DNA of 64,000 bases from Hermatobates lingyangjiaoensis (GCA_026182355.1 JAPFBL010000003.1:310001-374000); one strand, 5' to 3'. Positions 24,991 through 37,468 are shown, counted from the first letter of the stretch. Program-made: numbers and translations. Notes: generated by a model from the sequence alone, not told the origin.

Positions 24991-26277
24991 ATTGAATCTC
25001 CCGTTAGAATTATACATTATCTTTATCAGGAATACATTTCTCAATATTAACTAGACTCCACTACACCCTACCCACTCGGGGTCCCAATACCACCTACAAT
25101 TAAAACATGCCCTCATAGGCAATAAAACTTTATTGACAACTGAATTTAAAATATTCCACAAATCAGTCTGTTTTAAACAAGGATTAATTAAAATTCTAAT
25201 TTCTCTATGTAAAAGGATTATATCTTGGTAACAAAAAATTAAATAAAAACTACTGTAAAAATAATTATTCTTTAACTCCATACAACCTCAAGAGTCACTT
25301 ACAGAAAGCCATTGGGACGAAGTATGCTTACTAATTAATGAAGACAAATAATTATAACATACTTGGAAGTTTATGCGCTTTTCTTTGATAATAGTCTCAA
25401 AGATCTTTCAACATTATTCGGACATTTATCAATAAATTTTAGAATAGAATATTAAAACACAAATCCAAATGAATGGTATGTACGAGTAACTACACTGGTC
25501 TTGTATACGTTACGATTAAACGACAAGTTGCAGCTTTGAGGTTAATACTTCAATTTTGGTTAACTATTTATATATGACTGCGCTCGCTATTTTTTTACTA
25601 AATGACATGCCTTGGTCAAATTCAAAAAATAAGACTTTTTAATCTTGTGTGTTATACCATATTTCATTAATCATTCCTACTGTCCCTTTTTTTTAGTGGA
25701 ATGAAGCCAACATATGTGCAAATGTTATGAATAGCTATTTATTTTCAATCAGGTCATGGGAATGCATGGCTGTATGCCCACTTCAATAGAGACACTGTTG
25801 GTCATAGCCACCCGCCAAACTGCTATAAGCTGCTGCTCATAATCACGTTCGTCGAGCGATGTTCTGCGCAGTTCGTGACCACTCAAGAGCAACTTGTAAC
25901 GATTATCTTGTGATTCATCCTTACCATCTATACTGAATTAATATTACTGAACATTTAATATTAAAAATAGAAGAAAGAAACAAAAGGACTGGTAATTAAT
26001 GTCATATGTTCAATCTGAGTTTAGAAAATGGTGTCGAATGTTAGGAAACTATTTCAATTTATAATTTAATGGAGAAATAACTATCAAATAAGGAAGAAGT
26101 TCATTTGACAACAAACTGAAGGATTATGTGTTTTCCGGTTCCTCTGAGTTAAAAACTTGCATTGGAAGAGATTAGAAAAACAAAAGGATGTAGATATGAT
26201 CTTCAGGCACGGTTGAACAGAGTAAGAGAAGATAGAGAAGATGAAATCTTTGAAGCAAAGTAAAGACTGAAAATGAC
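24991..26277. other. unannotated stretch
   Basis: AT-rich with one less AT-rich segment at about 25750-25920. No gene supported. Confidence 0.4.
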
Positions 26278-26353
26278 CTTGACTGAAGGATGATGTCGTG
26301 CTCAAGGGAGGAGAGATTGAATGTGGCATGCAAGGCGAGTACGGCACGAGGGG
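26278..26353 (-). CDS. possible minus-strand exon, function unknown
   Basis: On the minus strand, a strong acceptor-like pyrimidine tract ending 'cacttgtcctccgcag' precedes a GC-richer open segment reading PYSPCMPHSISPPLSTTSS, a composition typical of disordered protein. A weak donor-like 'gtcatt' follows at 26277. The open frame starts in phase 0, which does not fit between the two exons at 62.7 and 1.5 kb as I phased them. It would therefore have to be an alternative exon, belong to another transcript, or be chance. Low confidence. Confidence 0.2.
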
Positions 26354-26580
26354 CTGCGGAGGACAAGTGAAAACAACAGCCGAGGCTTCTCAGTCCATCG
26401 TCACCGTCTACCACCAACTGGTCTTCAATAGAGAATCATGCCATTTAAACTTCTCTCTCTCTATTCATACTATAGTATGATGTGCTAAATACTATAGTTT
26501 TATTAATCACGGCGTTATTAATCATTGTACCAACTTTATGAATGGTCGTAACATTGATTGACGTTAATGTTTTAAAAAGG

Positions 26581-26897
26581 GGGTCAGGTTAGCTCAGTGG
26601 TTAGTGTACTCGCCTCTGAACTAATAGGACCGGGGTTCGATCCCCACCTGGCACTCGATTTATTCACGCGGGAGGTGAATAAATCTGAGCACGTCGTCCC
26701 TCGGAGAAGAACGTTAAACCGTCGGTCCCGAGCCTGTACGATGTCAAGTACATGGACTCTACCATCCCATGGGTACTATGGGTACTATGGGTACTATGGG
26801 TACAGTGGGTACTATGGGTATTACCATAGTGGGGGTTAAAGATCCCCACTATATACACTTGAGTTAGGCAAAATTTAGGACTCCCACTGTAGAATCA
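26581..26897 (+). repeat. tRNA-derived SINE, full-length copy with internal expansion
   Basis: The tRNA-like head has an A-box-like 'tagctcagtggttagtgtac' and a B-box 'ggttcgatcc' (26634-26643). The body contains an 11-bp hairpin: 'gatttattcac', 7-nt loop, 'gtgaataaatc'. The 3' part ('cacttgagttaggcaaaatt') is shared with the copies at 28.3 and 50.8 kb. A 9-bp tandem expansion (26769-26822) interrupts the body and is absent from other copies. SINEs of this kind use pol III promoters and a partner LINE for mobility. Confidence 0.88.
26769..26822. repeat. (gggtactat)n minisatellite inside the SINE
   Basis: About six 9-bp units, one of them changed to gggtacagt. Restricted to this SINE copy, hence younger than the insertion. 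Confidence 0.9.
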
Positions 26898-28263
26898 ATC
26901 TTCATTGTGTGGTGTCACAAAGGGCCAATGGTCGACCTACGTGTGTTCCCTTGTAAGTGCTGTGTGTTGTATATGTAAAAAAATGTTTAACACCTAATAT
27001 ATTACAACTGAAAACATACTAATATAAAAGATTAACTTTTCTGTGTACACAGAAGTTTGCGAACTCTGGCACATATGGACTATTTTATGGATCACATCGA
27101 TATTACTGTAAGTAAAAATAGCGTACATGTCTAATGGAATAAGTTCATTTGACAGAAACAATACATCATTATTATTTACTACATCGCATAATTTGGTTAA
27201 TAGTAGTATAATAATAAAAATTTATATTATAAGTGATATGACCTGTAATCCTTGTAAAATATATAATTAGATTAAATATATATTATACATAACATATATT
27301 ATTATTAGACTAAATCATTTAAAGGATGATTATAAACATGCTCTTTTTTATGCTAACTTCATAAAGTACAGAAATGAGAAATTAAAAATATTTTAAAATT
27401 TTTATGGATTTGCGTGTTTCTAAGAAGACGACTGTTGAGTGGTCGACAACATTGAATGTAGACCTTTCCAATTATTTTATTTTTTTGCTTTTTAAGATCT
27501 GATAATGTTTCCATTAGTTTGCACTTTATTCAATTGATAACATTAAAAGATTTAATTTAATAATATAATAACTTTTCTTAATTTCCAGCCGAGCTAAGAC
27601 GGGGGGGATATTGTTATCCTTTATATTGTTTTACTTTCAGGGAAGTAAACACTATTTGTCAATGGTTAATACAAAAATAATGGGTTTAAATAGGATGGAT
27701 ATCTTATGATGATGGCTTCAGATAATTAAAGAAGCAAAAAGATTAAACAGAATTGTGACCTGAGATCCAAGTGATATGAAAGAGGAGGAAGTGCAAGTAG
27801 GTTATCGGCAATTAGATAAAGAGTTGCTAATTCTAGTTACTTAACTAGGCAGCTAGTCTCACCATGCCGTCACTGCCAGAGCTTTAACAACAGAACAGAT
27901 ATCACTCAACAATCCAATATTGAATGGCAAAAAGGCTTAAGAAAACTATTTAATTACATTCTATATGTTTTATCAAACAAACTGGATAACTGTGTATAGT
28001 TAGATATCTCAAGATCCGATCAAATTTGTATGTAGTTGTATAGTTAGTTTTTTATCAATCCAAAGCAGTGTAATGGACCCTGTCATTACGATTACAAAAG
28101 ATACCGTTACCTTCCCATAAGAAAGGCAATTTGCCATTTGTTTAGATTTCGACGTTAGTTGTCAGTGAGTGTAACCATTCTTTACCAAGAGTTTTAGATA
28201 ATCTCTTTTCCACGCTGTACCACGACTACCTTAATAATTTAAATAAATCAATTTAAATGTAAG
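26898..28263. other. AT-rich stretch between two SINEs
   Basis: No gene or repeat recognised. Confidence 0.4.
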
Positions 28264-28504
28264 AGGGCCAGGTCAGCTTAGTGGTTAACGTACTCGCCTC
28301 TGGGCTGGTAGTCCGGAGTTCGATCCCCATCTGACCCTCGATTTATTCACGCGGGAGGTGAATAAATCTTGAGTACTTCGTCCCTCGGAGAGGACGTTAA
28401 GCCGTCGGTCCCGAACTTGCACGATGTCAGGTACTCGCTAAAGATCCTAACGTGAAGTGCACTTGAGTTAGGCAAAATTTAGGCCTCCCAATGTAGAATC
28501 TGTG
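28264..28504 (+). repeat. tRNA-derived SINE, full-length copy
   Basis: Same family as 26581-26897 without the internal expansion. The A-box region is mutated ('cagcttagtggttaacgtac') and the B-box-like 'agttcgatcc' retains most bases. The body hairpin (gatttattcac/gtgaataaatc) is perfect. Confidence 0.88.
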
Positions 28505-29183
28505 GAATCACCGATCAAACAAAAAGCCAGTAAACGGCTGACGTTATCACCCGCGAGGGGATCGGTTTAAACAATTTAAATGCATGTAGCCTGGAATGGA
28601 ACCTTTATAAGTGCTTCAGACGAGAAACTATACAGTTATTAAACCAATGTTTTAAATTAATTCTTACATTTTGGGTAAAAGACTATTACATCTTAAACTC
28701 ATTGATAATTTTATTTCTTGATCTTGGTATCTCAGAGCTGTTTAATGATTTGTTGCAAATGATGCCTTTTCTTTCGAATATTGCCTATAATACTCTTCAT
28801 AGTATTATAGGTAATTTTAACACCCATCAACTATTTGCTAATTTACATAAGAACCATTTTCGCACTCCATTACAGATCGTAGACATTTTCGTCTGCTACA
28901 ATGATGTTTTTATCATCAGGAAATGCAACTACCTCAGCAATGTTTTGGAAAGGAAGTTCAAACAAAGAATGTTTCGAACACAGAAAGTCTCACTACAAAA
29001 TCCCTTATATTGGATAAATCTGAAAACTGATTAATAACTTGATTCTTGAGTCCTTGTTTATGTACCAGTAATTTCTAACAGAAATAATTGCTAAACTCCA
29101 TAGAAAAGCTATGACTTAAATAGGCCAAAAGAGATAATGTGGTCAGATAAACTCTCTACGCCACTCAATTTCCAGTCCGAAAT
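28505..29183. other. stretch with one unrecognised ORF
   Basis: A 110-codon plus-strand ORF (28702-29034) has a segment IVDIFVCYNDVFII that faintly recalls a reverse-transcriptase palm motif. I could not support a family. It may be a decayed retroelement piece or chance. Confidence 0.3.
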
Positions 29184-29185
29184 TA

Positions 29186-30095
29186 CGAGGTGTGTAAATA
29201 AAGTAGTGAGACTGGCAACGTCGCTTTCGATCTGGCAACGCTGGAGACGCGTGGCCTTGAGTAGCGTCAGGTGCACGTGTGATGCGCCTCCAGTATGAAT
29301 CTGAACTCGCCACAGTCATTTGTTTTTGTTTGTCCGTAGCGTTGGTTTTCGTGAAATGGTTTTTTCTTGAGCGTTTTAAAAATGAGTGACCTCAAAGTTG
29401 AGCAGCGGTGTGCAATCAAATTTTGCTTCAGACTTGGACATAATGCAACCGAAACTTTTGAAAAACTTCAGGAGGCCTATGGAGAACGTGTTTTATCAAG
29501 GGCACAGGTTTTTCGGTGGTTTAAGGAATTTTCAGAAGGAAGAGAGTCGATTGAAGATGAACCACGAAGCGGAAGGCCTTCAAGTGCAAACACAGATGAA
29601 AATGTCAACAGAGTACGGAACCTTGTGCGTTCAGATCGACGCTTGACAGTCAGAATGATCGGGGAACAGTTGAATTTGAATCACACCTCCGTTCATCACA
29701 TTTTGACCAATGAATTGGAGATGAGAAAAATTTGTGTCACACTGCCATCTCAATAAACGAGTTTTTGGCCAGTAAAAACATTCCTGTTGCTCCTCAGCCT
29801 CCTTATTCACCAGACTTGAGTCCTTGTGACTTTTTCCTCTTCCCGAGATTGAAAAATCACCTCAAGGGAACTCATTTCGGGACACTACAAAACATACAAA
29901 CTGCTGTAACCGACCAGCTGAAGGCCATTCCAGAATCCGAGTTCCAGCAATGCTACAATGATTGGAAGGACCGTCTCCAGCGCTGTGTGGCTTCCGAAGG
30001 GAACTATTTTGAAGGTGACAATATCACATTGTAATTATATTTGAATAGAAAATTTAAAAAAAAAATTAGTCTCACTACTTTATTTACACACCTCG
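29186..30095 (+). mobile_element. mariner transposon, internally deleted
   Basis: Perfect 28-bp terminal inverted repeats at 29186-29213 and 30068-30095 begin 'cgaggtgtgtaaataaagta', and TA target duplications lie at 29184-29185 and 30096-30097. The element is 910 bp. Intact mariners are about 1.3 kb, and the missing length matches the missing middle of the transposase. Being internally deleted, it is non-autonomous, but its intact ends could still be cut by a transposase supplied in trans. Subfamily not determined. Confidence 0.97.
29382..30034 (+). pseudogene. mariner transposase, internal deletion with frame change
   Basis: The N-terminal part (29382-29756) starts MSDLKVEQRCAIKFCFRLG and carries the paired helix-turn-helix DNA-binding region, including the R-W-F-x-x-F and EDEPRSGRPSS linker motifs. 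It is intact to ILTNELEMRKIC. The C-terminal part (about 29732-30034) is in another frame, starts at CHTAISINEFLASKNIP and contains PPYSPDLSPCDFFLFPRL with the third catalytic Asp. Roughly 130 residues between them are gone, including the first two catalytic Asp residues. The catalytic core is therefore absent. The upstream in-frame TTG at 29367 is not needed as a start. Confidence 0.95.
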
Positions 30096-30337
30096 TATAT
30101 TTTGTATGGATATGACATTGTAAGGATACGCTGCTTTCTCTATTTATTATGACAGAAAGAGATCTACCAACATTACTATTAATTGCCAGCAATTCTTTTT
30201 TTGCTTTTAAACTAAACTGACGAGTGCCCACTAACAATACAAATAATAAGGTATTGTTTTCTTGACCACAATTACTAATAAACACTTTGTTTTCTTCTCG
30301 GAATTTGTTCAGGGTTAATATTTAGAATCGCTTTTTC

Positions 30338-30376
30338 GCCAACGTTTCGTCTTTATTTTAACATCCTTAGGGCTAT
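30338..30376 (-). ncRNA. degenerate hammerhead-like motif B-left
   Basis: Minus strand: CTAAGGA (core G changed to A), one extra T, stem II with a mutated pair, GAAACGUU then GGC. Stem I GCC/GGC is kept. Inactivated by the core mutation. Confidence 0.5.
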
Positions 30377-30456
30377 AAACTCTTACTAAAAAAGATATGA
30401 GTTTAGATATGACTAAACTAAAGTAGTATGGCAAATATCCACTGTTCTTGTTAGTT

Positions 30457-30500
30457 TATAGCTCTGAGGATGTCTTAAAATAAAGACGAAACGTTGGCGA
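30457..30500 (+). ncRNA. hammerhead-like motif B-right
   Basis: CTGAGGA 30464-30470, extra T 30471, stem II GTCTT 30472-30476 with AAGAC 30483-30487 (5 bp, loop AAAATA), GAAA 30488-30491, then CGUU with the GUU triplet ending 30495. Stem I is three pairs (GCU 30461-30463 with GGC 30496-30498, one G-U). ACGU has no room for a hairpin loop, so stem III could only form between two molecules. Confidence 0.6.
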
Positions 30501-30556
30501 ACAAGTATTCTAAATATTAACCATGAACAAATTACGAGAAGAAGAAAAGGTGTTTA

Positions 30557-32089
30557 ATACAAATGATGTTATGATTAACACATATTAGATTCATCATACC
30601 ATCCATTATTTTTTAATTATTAGTAATATCTTAATTGAATTCTTAATTAAATTAAACAAACAATATTGTTATTGAAATTCATTTGAACAAGGGTATGGCT
30701 TCTTCCTTAGAAACTTCATTAATTGAACACATGTTTATCAATTTATTTCGTAAAATATGGCAGTCCTTTTTCTATTTGAACCTGTTTTAAATAATTGGAA
30801 CCCACTATTTCGTTGTTTGTAGTGTAAGGTTCCTGAATAATAGCAAGGCCAATTTTTTTATCTACCATTCTTATCACTGGCAACTTTAGAATGTTTCAGA
30901 TTACATTCTACACATCTCAAATAATATTTTCTATTAGTCGTAGAACACTGCCTACTGAGTGAGCCTCTAATATCCATAATTTATTTTATATTGTTTCTGT
31001 TGAAGAAATATGTTAACGGCTTTGGATCCAGAGCAGGGTGATTTGTGACTTATCTATGCTTTTAAAAATGGTTTTGGCTAGTATAATTAAACAACGACGT
31101 TTAGTTGGATCACTTGGATGCTGACAGTATTTCAGGTCATGTTGACCACACCAAAAAGGACAAGTAAGCTTTCTTTTACCATAAGTAGCCACATTATTAT
31201 ATTTATTAACTTCACACACGATGTTAGAAATAAAAAGGCGCTAACTTTACTCATCTGCTACTCCCATTTCAGCTTATCATTTAACATTTTAGTCAATAAA
31301 TGACGTCAACACAATGTTTATGTTCTTTTTTTTACTTTCATATCAGACTTATCTATAGATTACTTCGCATTTTGGGCTTCGATTGTTTGCAATATATTGT
31401 TTTCATTTACATTTTAAAGGATATGCGATACTATAAGGTGTAGTTTCACTTTTTTGATTTCTAACTGTGAAAATTGAGAAGTCATCAAGTTACACAATTT
31501 TGTAACAGAATCTGTTTCTAATATCACGTTACTCCATTACCTCATATTTTCAATTTAGAAACACATAATTATATTTAGCCGGAGTACTTCTACCTTTTCG
31601 TAATATTTTGGCTTTCTCATTAACTAAAATTGTTTTTGGTTTAACTAAACAATAATAGCTGGTTTTAGGTTTATTATTGTTAAAATTTTGACGAGGATTA
31701 TTAGCATGGGTTACCAGTTCAGCATATATGGCAAGTTGGTACAGAAACTCAGCCCTTTGGGATTATTATTTTCCCAATAGTTAAAATCTTAAACTATTAC
31801 TCTTTTGTTCAATTTTTCTCTGGTTTAAAATTATTAAATAATACCTTCAGTTCATTAATACCTTATCAAATGTCTTCAAAGTACACATTTGATAACTTTC
31901 CAGTTTTAGTTTTTACTGCCACAAGACGGTTTTTTCGCCGCCACAGAATAAACTCAGTGTCTACCGTCGTGAATCCATCTCATTAAATATATCTCTCTGT
32001 GTTGGTAGGTGTGGTTACCCAAAAGTGGTCACTATAGTATGGATGTTGTATTTATTGTGTTAGGGTAAATAAACTCATACTTAGTTGGA
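30557..32089. other. unannotated AT-rich stretch
   Basis: No supported gene. ORFs at 31013-31303 are uncharacterised. The part from about 31870 may belong to the LINE-related block that follows. Confidence 0.4.
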
Positions 32090-32770
32090 AAGTGACTTTT
32101 TCGCCCAAATGTTATTTAGAATACTTTTTTCTCCTAATCTCTTAACTGTAGTGTTCATATTCGGATTATTATGAAATTGATAGTAGGCTTTAATTGAAAA
32201 ACCTTCAGATTTTTTTTAATAACCAAAAAGGACAGTTTTGAGTTGAAATGTAAACACTTTCACTTAAAAGATGAGTCTGAAAACCAGTTGGCACGAAACT
32301 GGTCACGCCGTTTATGGACTCCAATGAGATTATACACATAAATAGCTTCTTATAATTTTTTTATCCACATAAATAGACTACATAATTCTTTTTCCAAACT
32401 ACTTCGACTAATCATTAAGTATTATGATGATAATTTTTATGAATTCACGAACATTTCCTTTCGCTAAACCTCTAACTGTAAAAGAATGAAAGTTTTATTA
32501 AAAACGCTACCTAAAATTAGTATAATCCAATAAAATCTGATTACTACAACAGGTAATACAGCTATAAAAACTGGAAACTCTATTTGATACAATGATAACA
32601 TGCAGTAATTGAAGGATTTTTTTGCATTGACATAGGTCTTTTTAAAAGAATGGAATGAACAGAATTATTTATAAAGATTTATTAAAAGAAATTTGAAAAT
32701 CTTTTAATGAGTTAATATATATGTATGAAGAATGAAAATCTTAAACTATAAATGCACATCAACAATATAT
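32090..32770 (+). repeat. LINE-associated repeat block, copy 2
   Basis: Homologous to 20170-20830, and to 43980-44330 in its second half. Same orientation, with a LINE ORF2 remnant downstream, as in copy 1. Confidence 0.65.
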
Positions 32771-33169
32771 TTTTCATAATATTTTCCAACGAGTGATAGA
32801 TGGTTGTGTAACGAACCTGTTGTGCTCACAACAAAAGAACTCCATTGGTTTGTGTATTATTGAAGAAAGAGCAAATTACTTATTCTTTATTTATGACAAA
32901 ACGCTTCTAATTTTAACTCACTCATCAGCTGATTGAAGAATCTTCAAATGTCGTATTAGGCTTTGTCTTATAAGAATATTTCATGAACTTACAATATTGG
33001 AAGAGTAAAATTACACTAACAATGCCAACCATTATGTTTCAGATGTAGTAATATAGTGAGTTTTTGTGAATAGAATCTTCACAGGGCACAAAATAGCTAT
33101 GCAGAAGAGCAGATGAACAGAATCAACTCTAAAAAGTTTAGTTAACAAAGTAGACAAATCTTAAACTCT

Positions 33170-34000
33170 GAAAAAAATCACTCTTGGATATGGAAGGAGC
33201 TTTTTATTACAAGTTCTTCCCATCTACAGAGCATGTATGGAAGCTACCACAATTGAGACTGTAAGGGACACTTGATGGTTCTTTCTTTGAGCTTATTCAG
33301 CATGATCACCAAATTGTTGAAAGATAGGTAAAGGAGAAAGGTATGGATATAAATCCGGCTAAACCGGTCCTTATATCCATCTCAGGGAGAAAGAAAGTAG
33401 GTCCCGAAGACATCTTCATTAAAAATACTAAGCTTCAACTCTCAAAAGTATATCTTGGATTCTCTTTGGATGAAGCCAACTGGAAAAGCCAAGTAATAGC
33501 CACAGGCTACAAAAGCAATGTTCTTCTGTAATAAACACTTTTTTTAGCAGAACTTCGGTTCTTAACCCCAAATCTACAAAAATGCGTCACATAAAGTTTT
33601 GTTTTGAGCACATTCTAAAAATTACCGATAAAATTAAAATATACATGACAAAACATTTAAACAGGCATCCATACTGAAGGCTTTGTAATCCATGGTTTTG
33701 AATTTAATATTAGTACGGAAATGTAAATCCTTTCATCAGAATCTATGAAATAGAAATAACTCTCATGTAGGTATCCGGACACTTTGGAATACAGTAGAGC
33801 AATGAGCTGTGAACAGGTTGTAAAATATTGGAGTCAAACAATTTTTTGTGGTATCAAATCTTTTTGCACAACACATTCCAATTTACTTGACGATGCCATT
33901 AATGAATGGATGAAGAATGAAGCAGATAAAATTTGTTTACAACCACCAAGTATAATTCAGTCTAAGAAGCTCATTCCAAACTGAAGTAAAATTTGTTAAA
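33170..34000 (+). pseudogene. decayed non-LTR retrotransposon ORF2 (LINE copy 2)
   Basis: Starts with DMEGAFYYKFFPS, matching the D-I-E-G-A-F-D motif A of R1/Jockey-like reverse transcriptases. It then jumps to MDINPAKPVLISISGRKK and LQLSKVYLGFSLDEANWKS, the 'N-P-x-K-T ... L-x-x-x-x-Y-L-G-x-x-L-D-x-x-x-x-W-x-x-H' region downstream of the palm. The segment with the YADD motif lies between these in intact elements and is missing, so there is an internal deletion as well as stops. The tail with WMKNEADK matches LINE copy 1. Confidence 0.75.
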
Positions 34001-34097
34001 GAAAATTATAAATCTACAAAGGAGTGGTAGAAAAACATATGTGAAATATCTAATCGTGTTTGTAAAATTTCAGACTAAATACTGATTCAAATTATTC

Positions 34098-34360
34098 ATG
34101 TATTTTCATGCAAAACTGACCCTTTATTTTTATCAAAACAGTCTGACGTTTTTCCAGTTAATGCCAATATAAAGCTTATACTATCTGCAAAATTCCAACT
34201 CTATAAAAATAGTACTTAGGAGAAAAAAATAATGTACCTAAAATCACATAATAGAAAATAAAGTAGACTTTCTGTTAGGCAATATTTTCCAAAAACTGTA
34301 CAGCTATCTACACTATAAAAACTATTTTGGGTATAATATCAATTAATCGATGTGGCCTGA
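34098..34360 (+). repeat. LINE 3' repeat block
   Basis: Homologous to 17960-18262. Likely 3' untranslated region of the LINE just upstream. Confidence 0.6.
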
Positions 34361-36515
34361 GGAAGGTCACAAAACTTTTGGATTCGGATCTATAATCCAA
34401 ACAGATATGGGCATCATAGAAATTTCCAAAAACGAAATAGAGTAACCAGAAACGTTTAAATTTTTCAAAATTTTTGTAAATAATTTTTTTCCCATGATTA
34501 CTACATTCTTCTATAGAAAAAAGAAAAATCCGTTTAAAGAATTTTTTTTTTTCATTTAAAAGTGTTTAGATGGTCATTTTATCTTAAATAATAAGGGATA
34601 AGCAGGCTAGTTATTTTGGCATAAAACTGTATAGTAAGTACTTCAATAAGCAGAATAATGCGTTGGAGGTCCTTGCACCGTTAGGGAACATTCCATCCGC
34701 CATAGTGTACAGATTGCTCATTGTATGATTGTATTTTGGAGGGTGGAGGGATCTTTCAGAGAGGTCAGAGAATGTCCGCCATCTGTCGTGACCGAAGTGA
34801 TGTAGCAACGGGATCTCGGATTACGTATCTCACCTCGGTTTGCAGTAACACTTTGCAAAACCTTCTAACACTCGCCTGCTCCACAAAAGAAACCTTCCAA
34901 CAATAGACAATTTTCTTCCACGGTTATCGACAGACTGAAGCAATCCTGAAACATTAAATGAGACTACTGCTTGCATCTTGTATGATCGAGTAAATAAAAG
35001 TGTTTAACCCTCGGGATGAACTTGAACCAAAAACAGTGTCTAATGCGTGATGCGATGAAGAAGTAAATCATCTATATCATACCTCTACAAGGCAAGGGTC
35101 TTATCAGTACGACTAACATACATACAATGTGCATGGAACAAAGAACTATCATGAAGTGCAAAAGCAATGATCCATCGCTACTTTATTACAGTAAAGCAAC
35201 ATTGCAACAAAAAAAAAATTATTGAACTTGAGATTTTGACATATTTTCAAAATTTGAGCTAAACCGATCCACTTTGTGTGTGAAGATGAGTGAGTGAGTG
35301 TTTGTGTTATCAGAAAATATTAAACACTACAAGTCACATCGTTCATAGATCCTAACGAAGACTGAAGGTTGATAGTCCTTGGAGTGAAAAAATAACCCCA
35401 TTGTTTTTATCTATATTACATCCAGGTAACTATTCTTATCCCTCTCTTCTAGTATGTTCTGATACACTTAGTATTTAATACTTACTTTTATATGACTATT
35501 ATACTAAAAAAACCAATGAACTTTGAATACTTACACTAGTCCGAATTGTTTGATTTATTTTTGAAATCTCAAAGATAAAAATTAGTGATTTGTGAGGAAC
35601 TATTATCCCTCCCCAATTGTGTTTTATTTTACGATTGAATAAAAAAATTTACAGTTTTTTTCCTCTATAACAATAATATAAGTGTTTTGTTTACACTACT
35701 CGTATATTGTTGAATATCTGAGTTAAATTTAAAATAATCGGAATATACTATAACCTATCAAATAAAAATGAAAATAATTCATAGTGATATATAAAAGGTA
35801 ATATGTATATTAATTTAGGGTCGCGTGGATTAATTTAAAAAAAATGCCATTATAATTAATTAACTTGCAGTTTTTAATTTCACTAATGGAATTAATTGCA
35901 AACGAATGTAACATAATCACATCTAATGCAACAATAATTAATATATTTTAATTTAAATTTATAAACTCTCTTAAACGGTAAGAAAATAAACGTTGCCTCT
36001 AATTGATAACGCAGAAGGCGAAAGTGCTTATCACTTTCACTATACATGTTCACGCATTAAAATAATATATTTCATTGCATGTTAAAAATCTAACTTTTTA
36101 TATTTATTTCCTAAGAGAAGGCGAGTGGGCCGAAAAAATCTCGTTTTGAATAAATTCAAATAATATGAATATGACGCTAGGAAGGCATTAAAAGTGATAA
36201 GAAATCTCGAAAAGACCGCCTAAGAGTGCAAATGAAAGAGGGAGAAGGGGACGATAGAAGTCTTATATGTTCAATTTTGATTAAATTTAAACAGAATTTA
36301 TATGACACTAAACATAAAAAATCCAAAACATCAAATTTTAATATTAAATTAATGAATATAATCAATTCCATACTGGAATGTAGAATTTCAATACTATGCT
36401 AGTAACACATTTTGTGGATATTCCACTCTTTAATGTTCAATAATATGGATACAACACCCCCCACCCCACCAACGCACCAGCCACCTCAATTTAGCCAGTA
36501 GCTCTTGAGCAACAG
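34361..36515. other. unannotated stretch
   Basis: A GC-richer patch at about 34650-34910 is open on both strands but unrecognised. The rest, particularly 35500-36130, is very AT-rich and featureless. Confidence 0.4.
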
Positions 36516-36519
36516 GACT

Positions 36520-36562
36520 AAGTCTCTAGAGATGACTGGAAGCCAGTCGAAACATGTCGGTT
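36520..36562 (+). ncRNA. degenerate hammerhead-like motif E-b
   Basis: A perfect 6-bp stem II (GACTGG 36534-36539, loop AAG, CCAGTC 36543-36548), GAAA 36549-36552, then ACATGT and a GUC triplet ending 36558. The 5' core reads CTAGAGA where CTGANGA is expected, and stem I does not pair. Stem II and 3' core preserved, 5' core lost. Confidence 0.5.
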
Positions 36563-36738
36563 CCCACTTAATTAATATTCTCCAACGTTTGGATGAAGGA
36601 AAGAAGAAGGTATTCAGAAACCTTGAAAAACTGGTGAAGAAAATGACATCAGTGAAATACGGTCAGTTAGTTATTCAATTAAGTAATATGAATACATATA
36701 CTTTCATGTACATAGTAACAACTTTGAAGAGTTCCTGA
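36534..36738 (+). pseudogene. Penelope-like element 5' coding remnant, copy b
   Basis: An open frame running through the ribozyme-like core into RLDEGKKKVFRNLEKLVKK and then MTSVKYGQL. The block F-R-x-L-E-K-L-x-K-K ... K-Y-G aligns with 50503-50586 and 12985-13050. Frame ends at 36736-36738. No downstream reverse transcriptase. Family assignment inferred from the hammerhead-then-ORF order. Confidence 0.5.
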
Positions 36739-37468
36739 ACCGGTCAATTATGGGTACCTTTTATATATACTAATAAAGCCAGAAGGCAAAATCAATTTAT
36801 CAACTGCTATACATTGAATGATATTAAAGAAAAGCGTGAAAAATGAGTACTGTACAATCAAGTTCACGAAATATACGTATAGAGTAGAAATGATATAAAA
36901 CAAGGAACCAGCTACTAAACGGTTGATTAATTGGAGGAGATGAAAGGCTGTAAAGTGTTCTTTAACAAACCTATTAGAGCAGGTCCATTGCCCATTGCTT
37001 GTTAGCATCGGTCGCAAACACTCTCATGGCTACCCAAGCACGATTAAAAAACAATATAAACATCCTTAGAAGCTTCCACATTTCAATACTTTCTGCTTCT
37101 TTTCCCTTCATAAAAGTCAGTGAAGGTTTTAGCCATTGCACTTATAATTCAAACCATTTATAATTACTTGCTCAGTTTACTATGATTTACTCGTATTGGA
37201 CCTAGGCAAGACTGTGGCTGCTTCACGTGGACAAAACATGACTCAAAAGCAATGTATCTCTTATCATTATACATCAGGAGGTAGAGAAAATGATGAGAAA
37301 ATTATAGCTAACGAACAAGATGAAGAAAGAAGAAAAACACTTAATAACTAATAATTATTAACAAATACACTTAATAAAATAATTAATACTTTAGTATTAA
37401 TTATTTAATTAATACAAAACTAATAATTAAATTATAATTATTAAATTATAATTAACTAATAATTAAAA
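36739..37468. other. AT-rich stretch
   Basis: No gene seen. Repetitive 'taattattaa' sequence with local palindromes at 37330-37465. Confidence 0.4.

Larger units (their letters stand above)
30280..30556. repeat. fold-back repeat family B
   Basis: Inverted arms, about 30280-30380 and 30451-30556, with a ~70-bp spacer. Outer ends are related to 'aaacaccttttcttcttctc'. Arms differ at several positions. Each has the core block 'aaataaagacgaaacgttgg' reading outward. A hammerhead-like motif sits in each arm. Confidence 0.85.

Noticed and set aside
26625..26655. Stand-alone tRNA gene
   Set aside because: The B-box and A-box belong to a SINE head. The cloverleaf is incomplete and the same body follows in other copies.
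26597..26839. 80-codon ORF with a Tyr-Gly-Tyr repeat
   Set aside because: It is a translation of the SINE head and its 9-bp expansion.
28702..29034. Reverse transcriptase assignment for the 110-codon ORF
   Set aside because: Only one loosely similar motif (YNDVFII) and no supporting flanking motifs.
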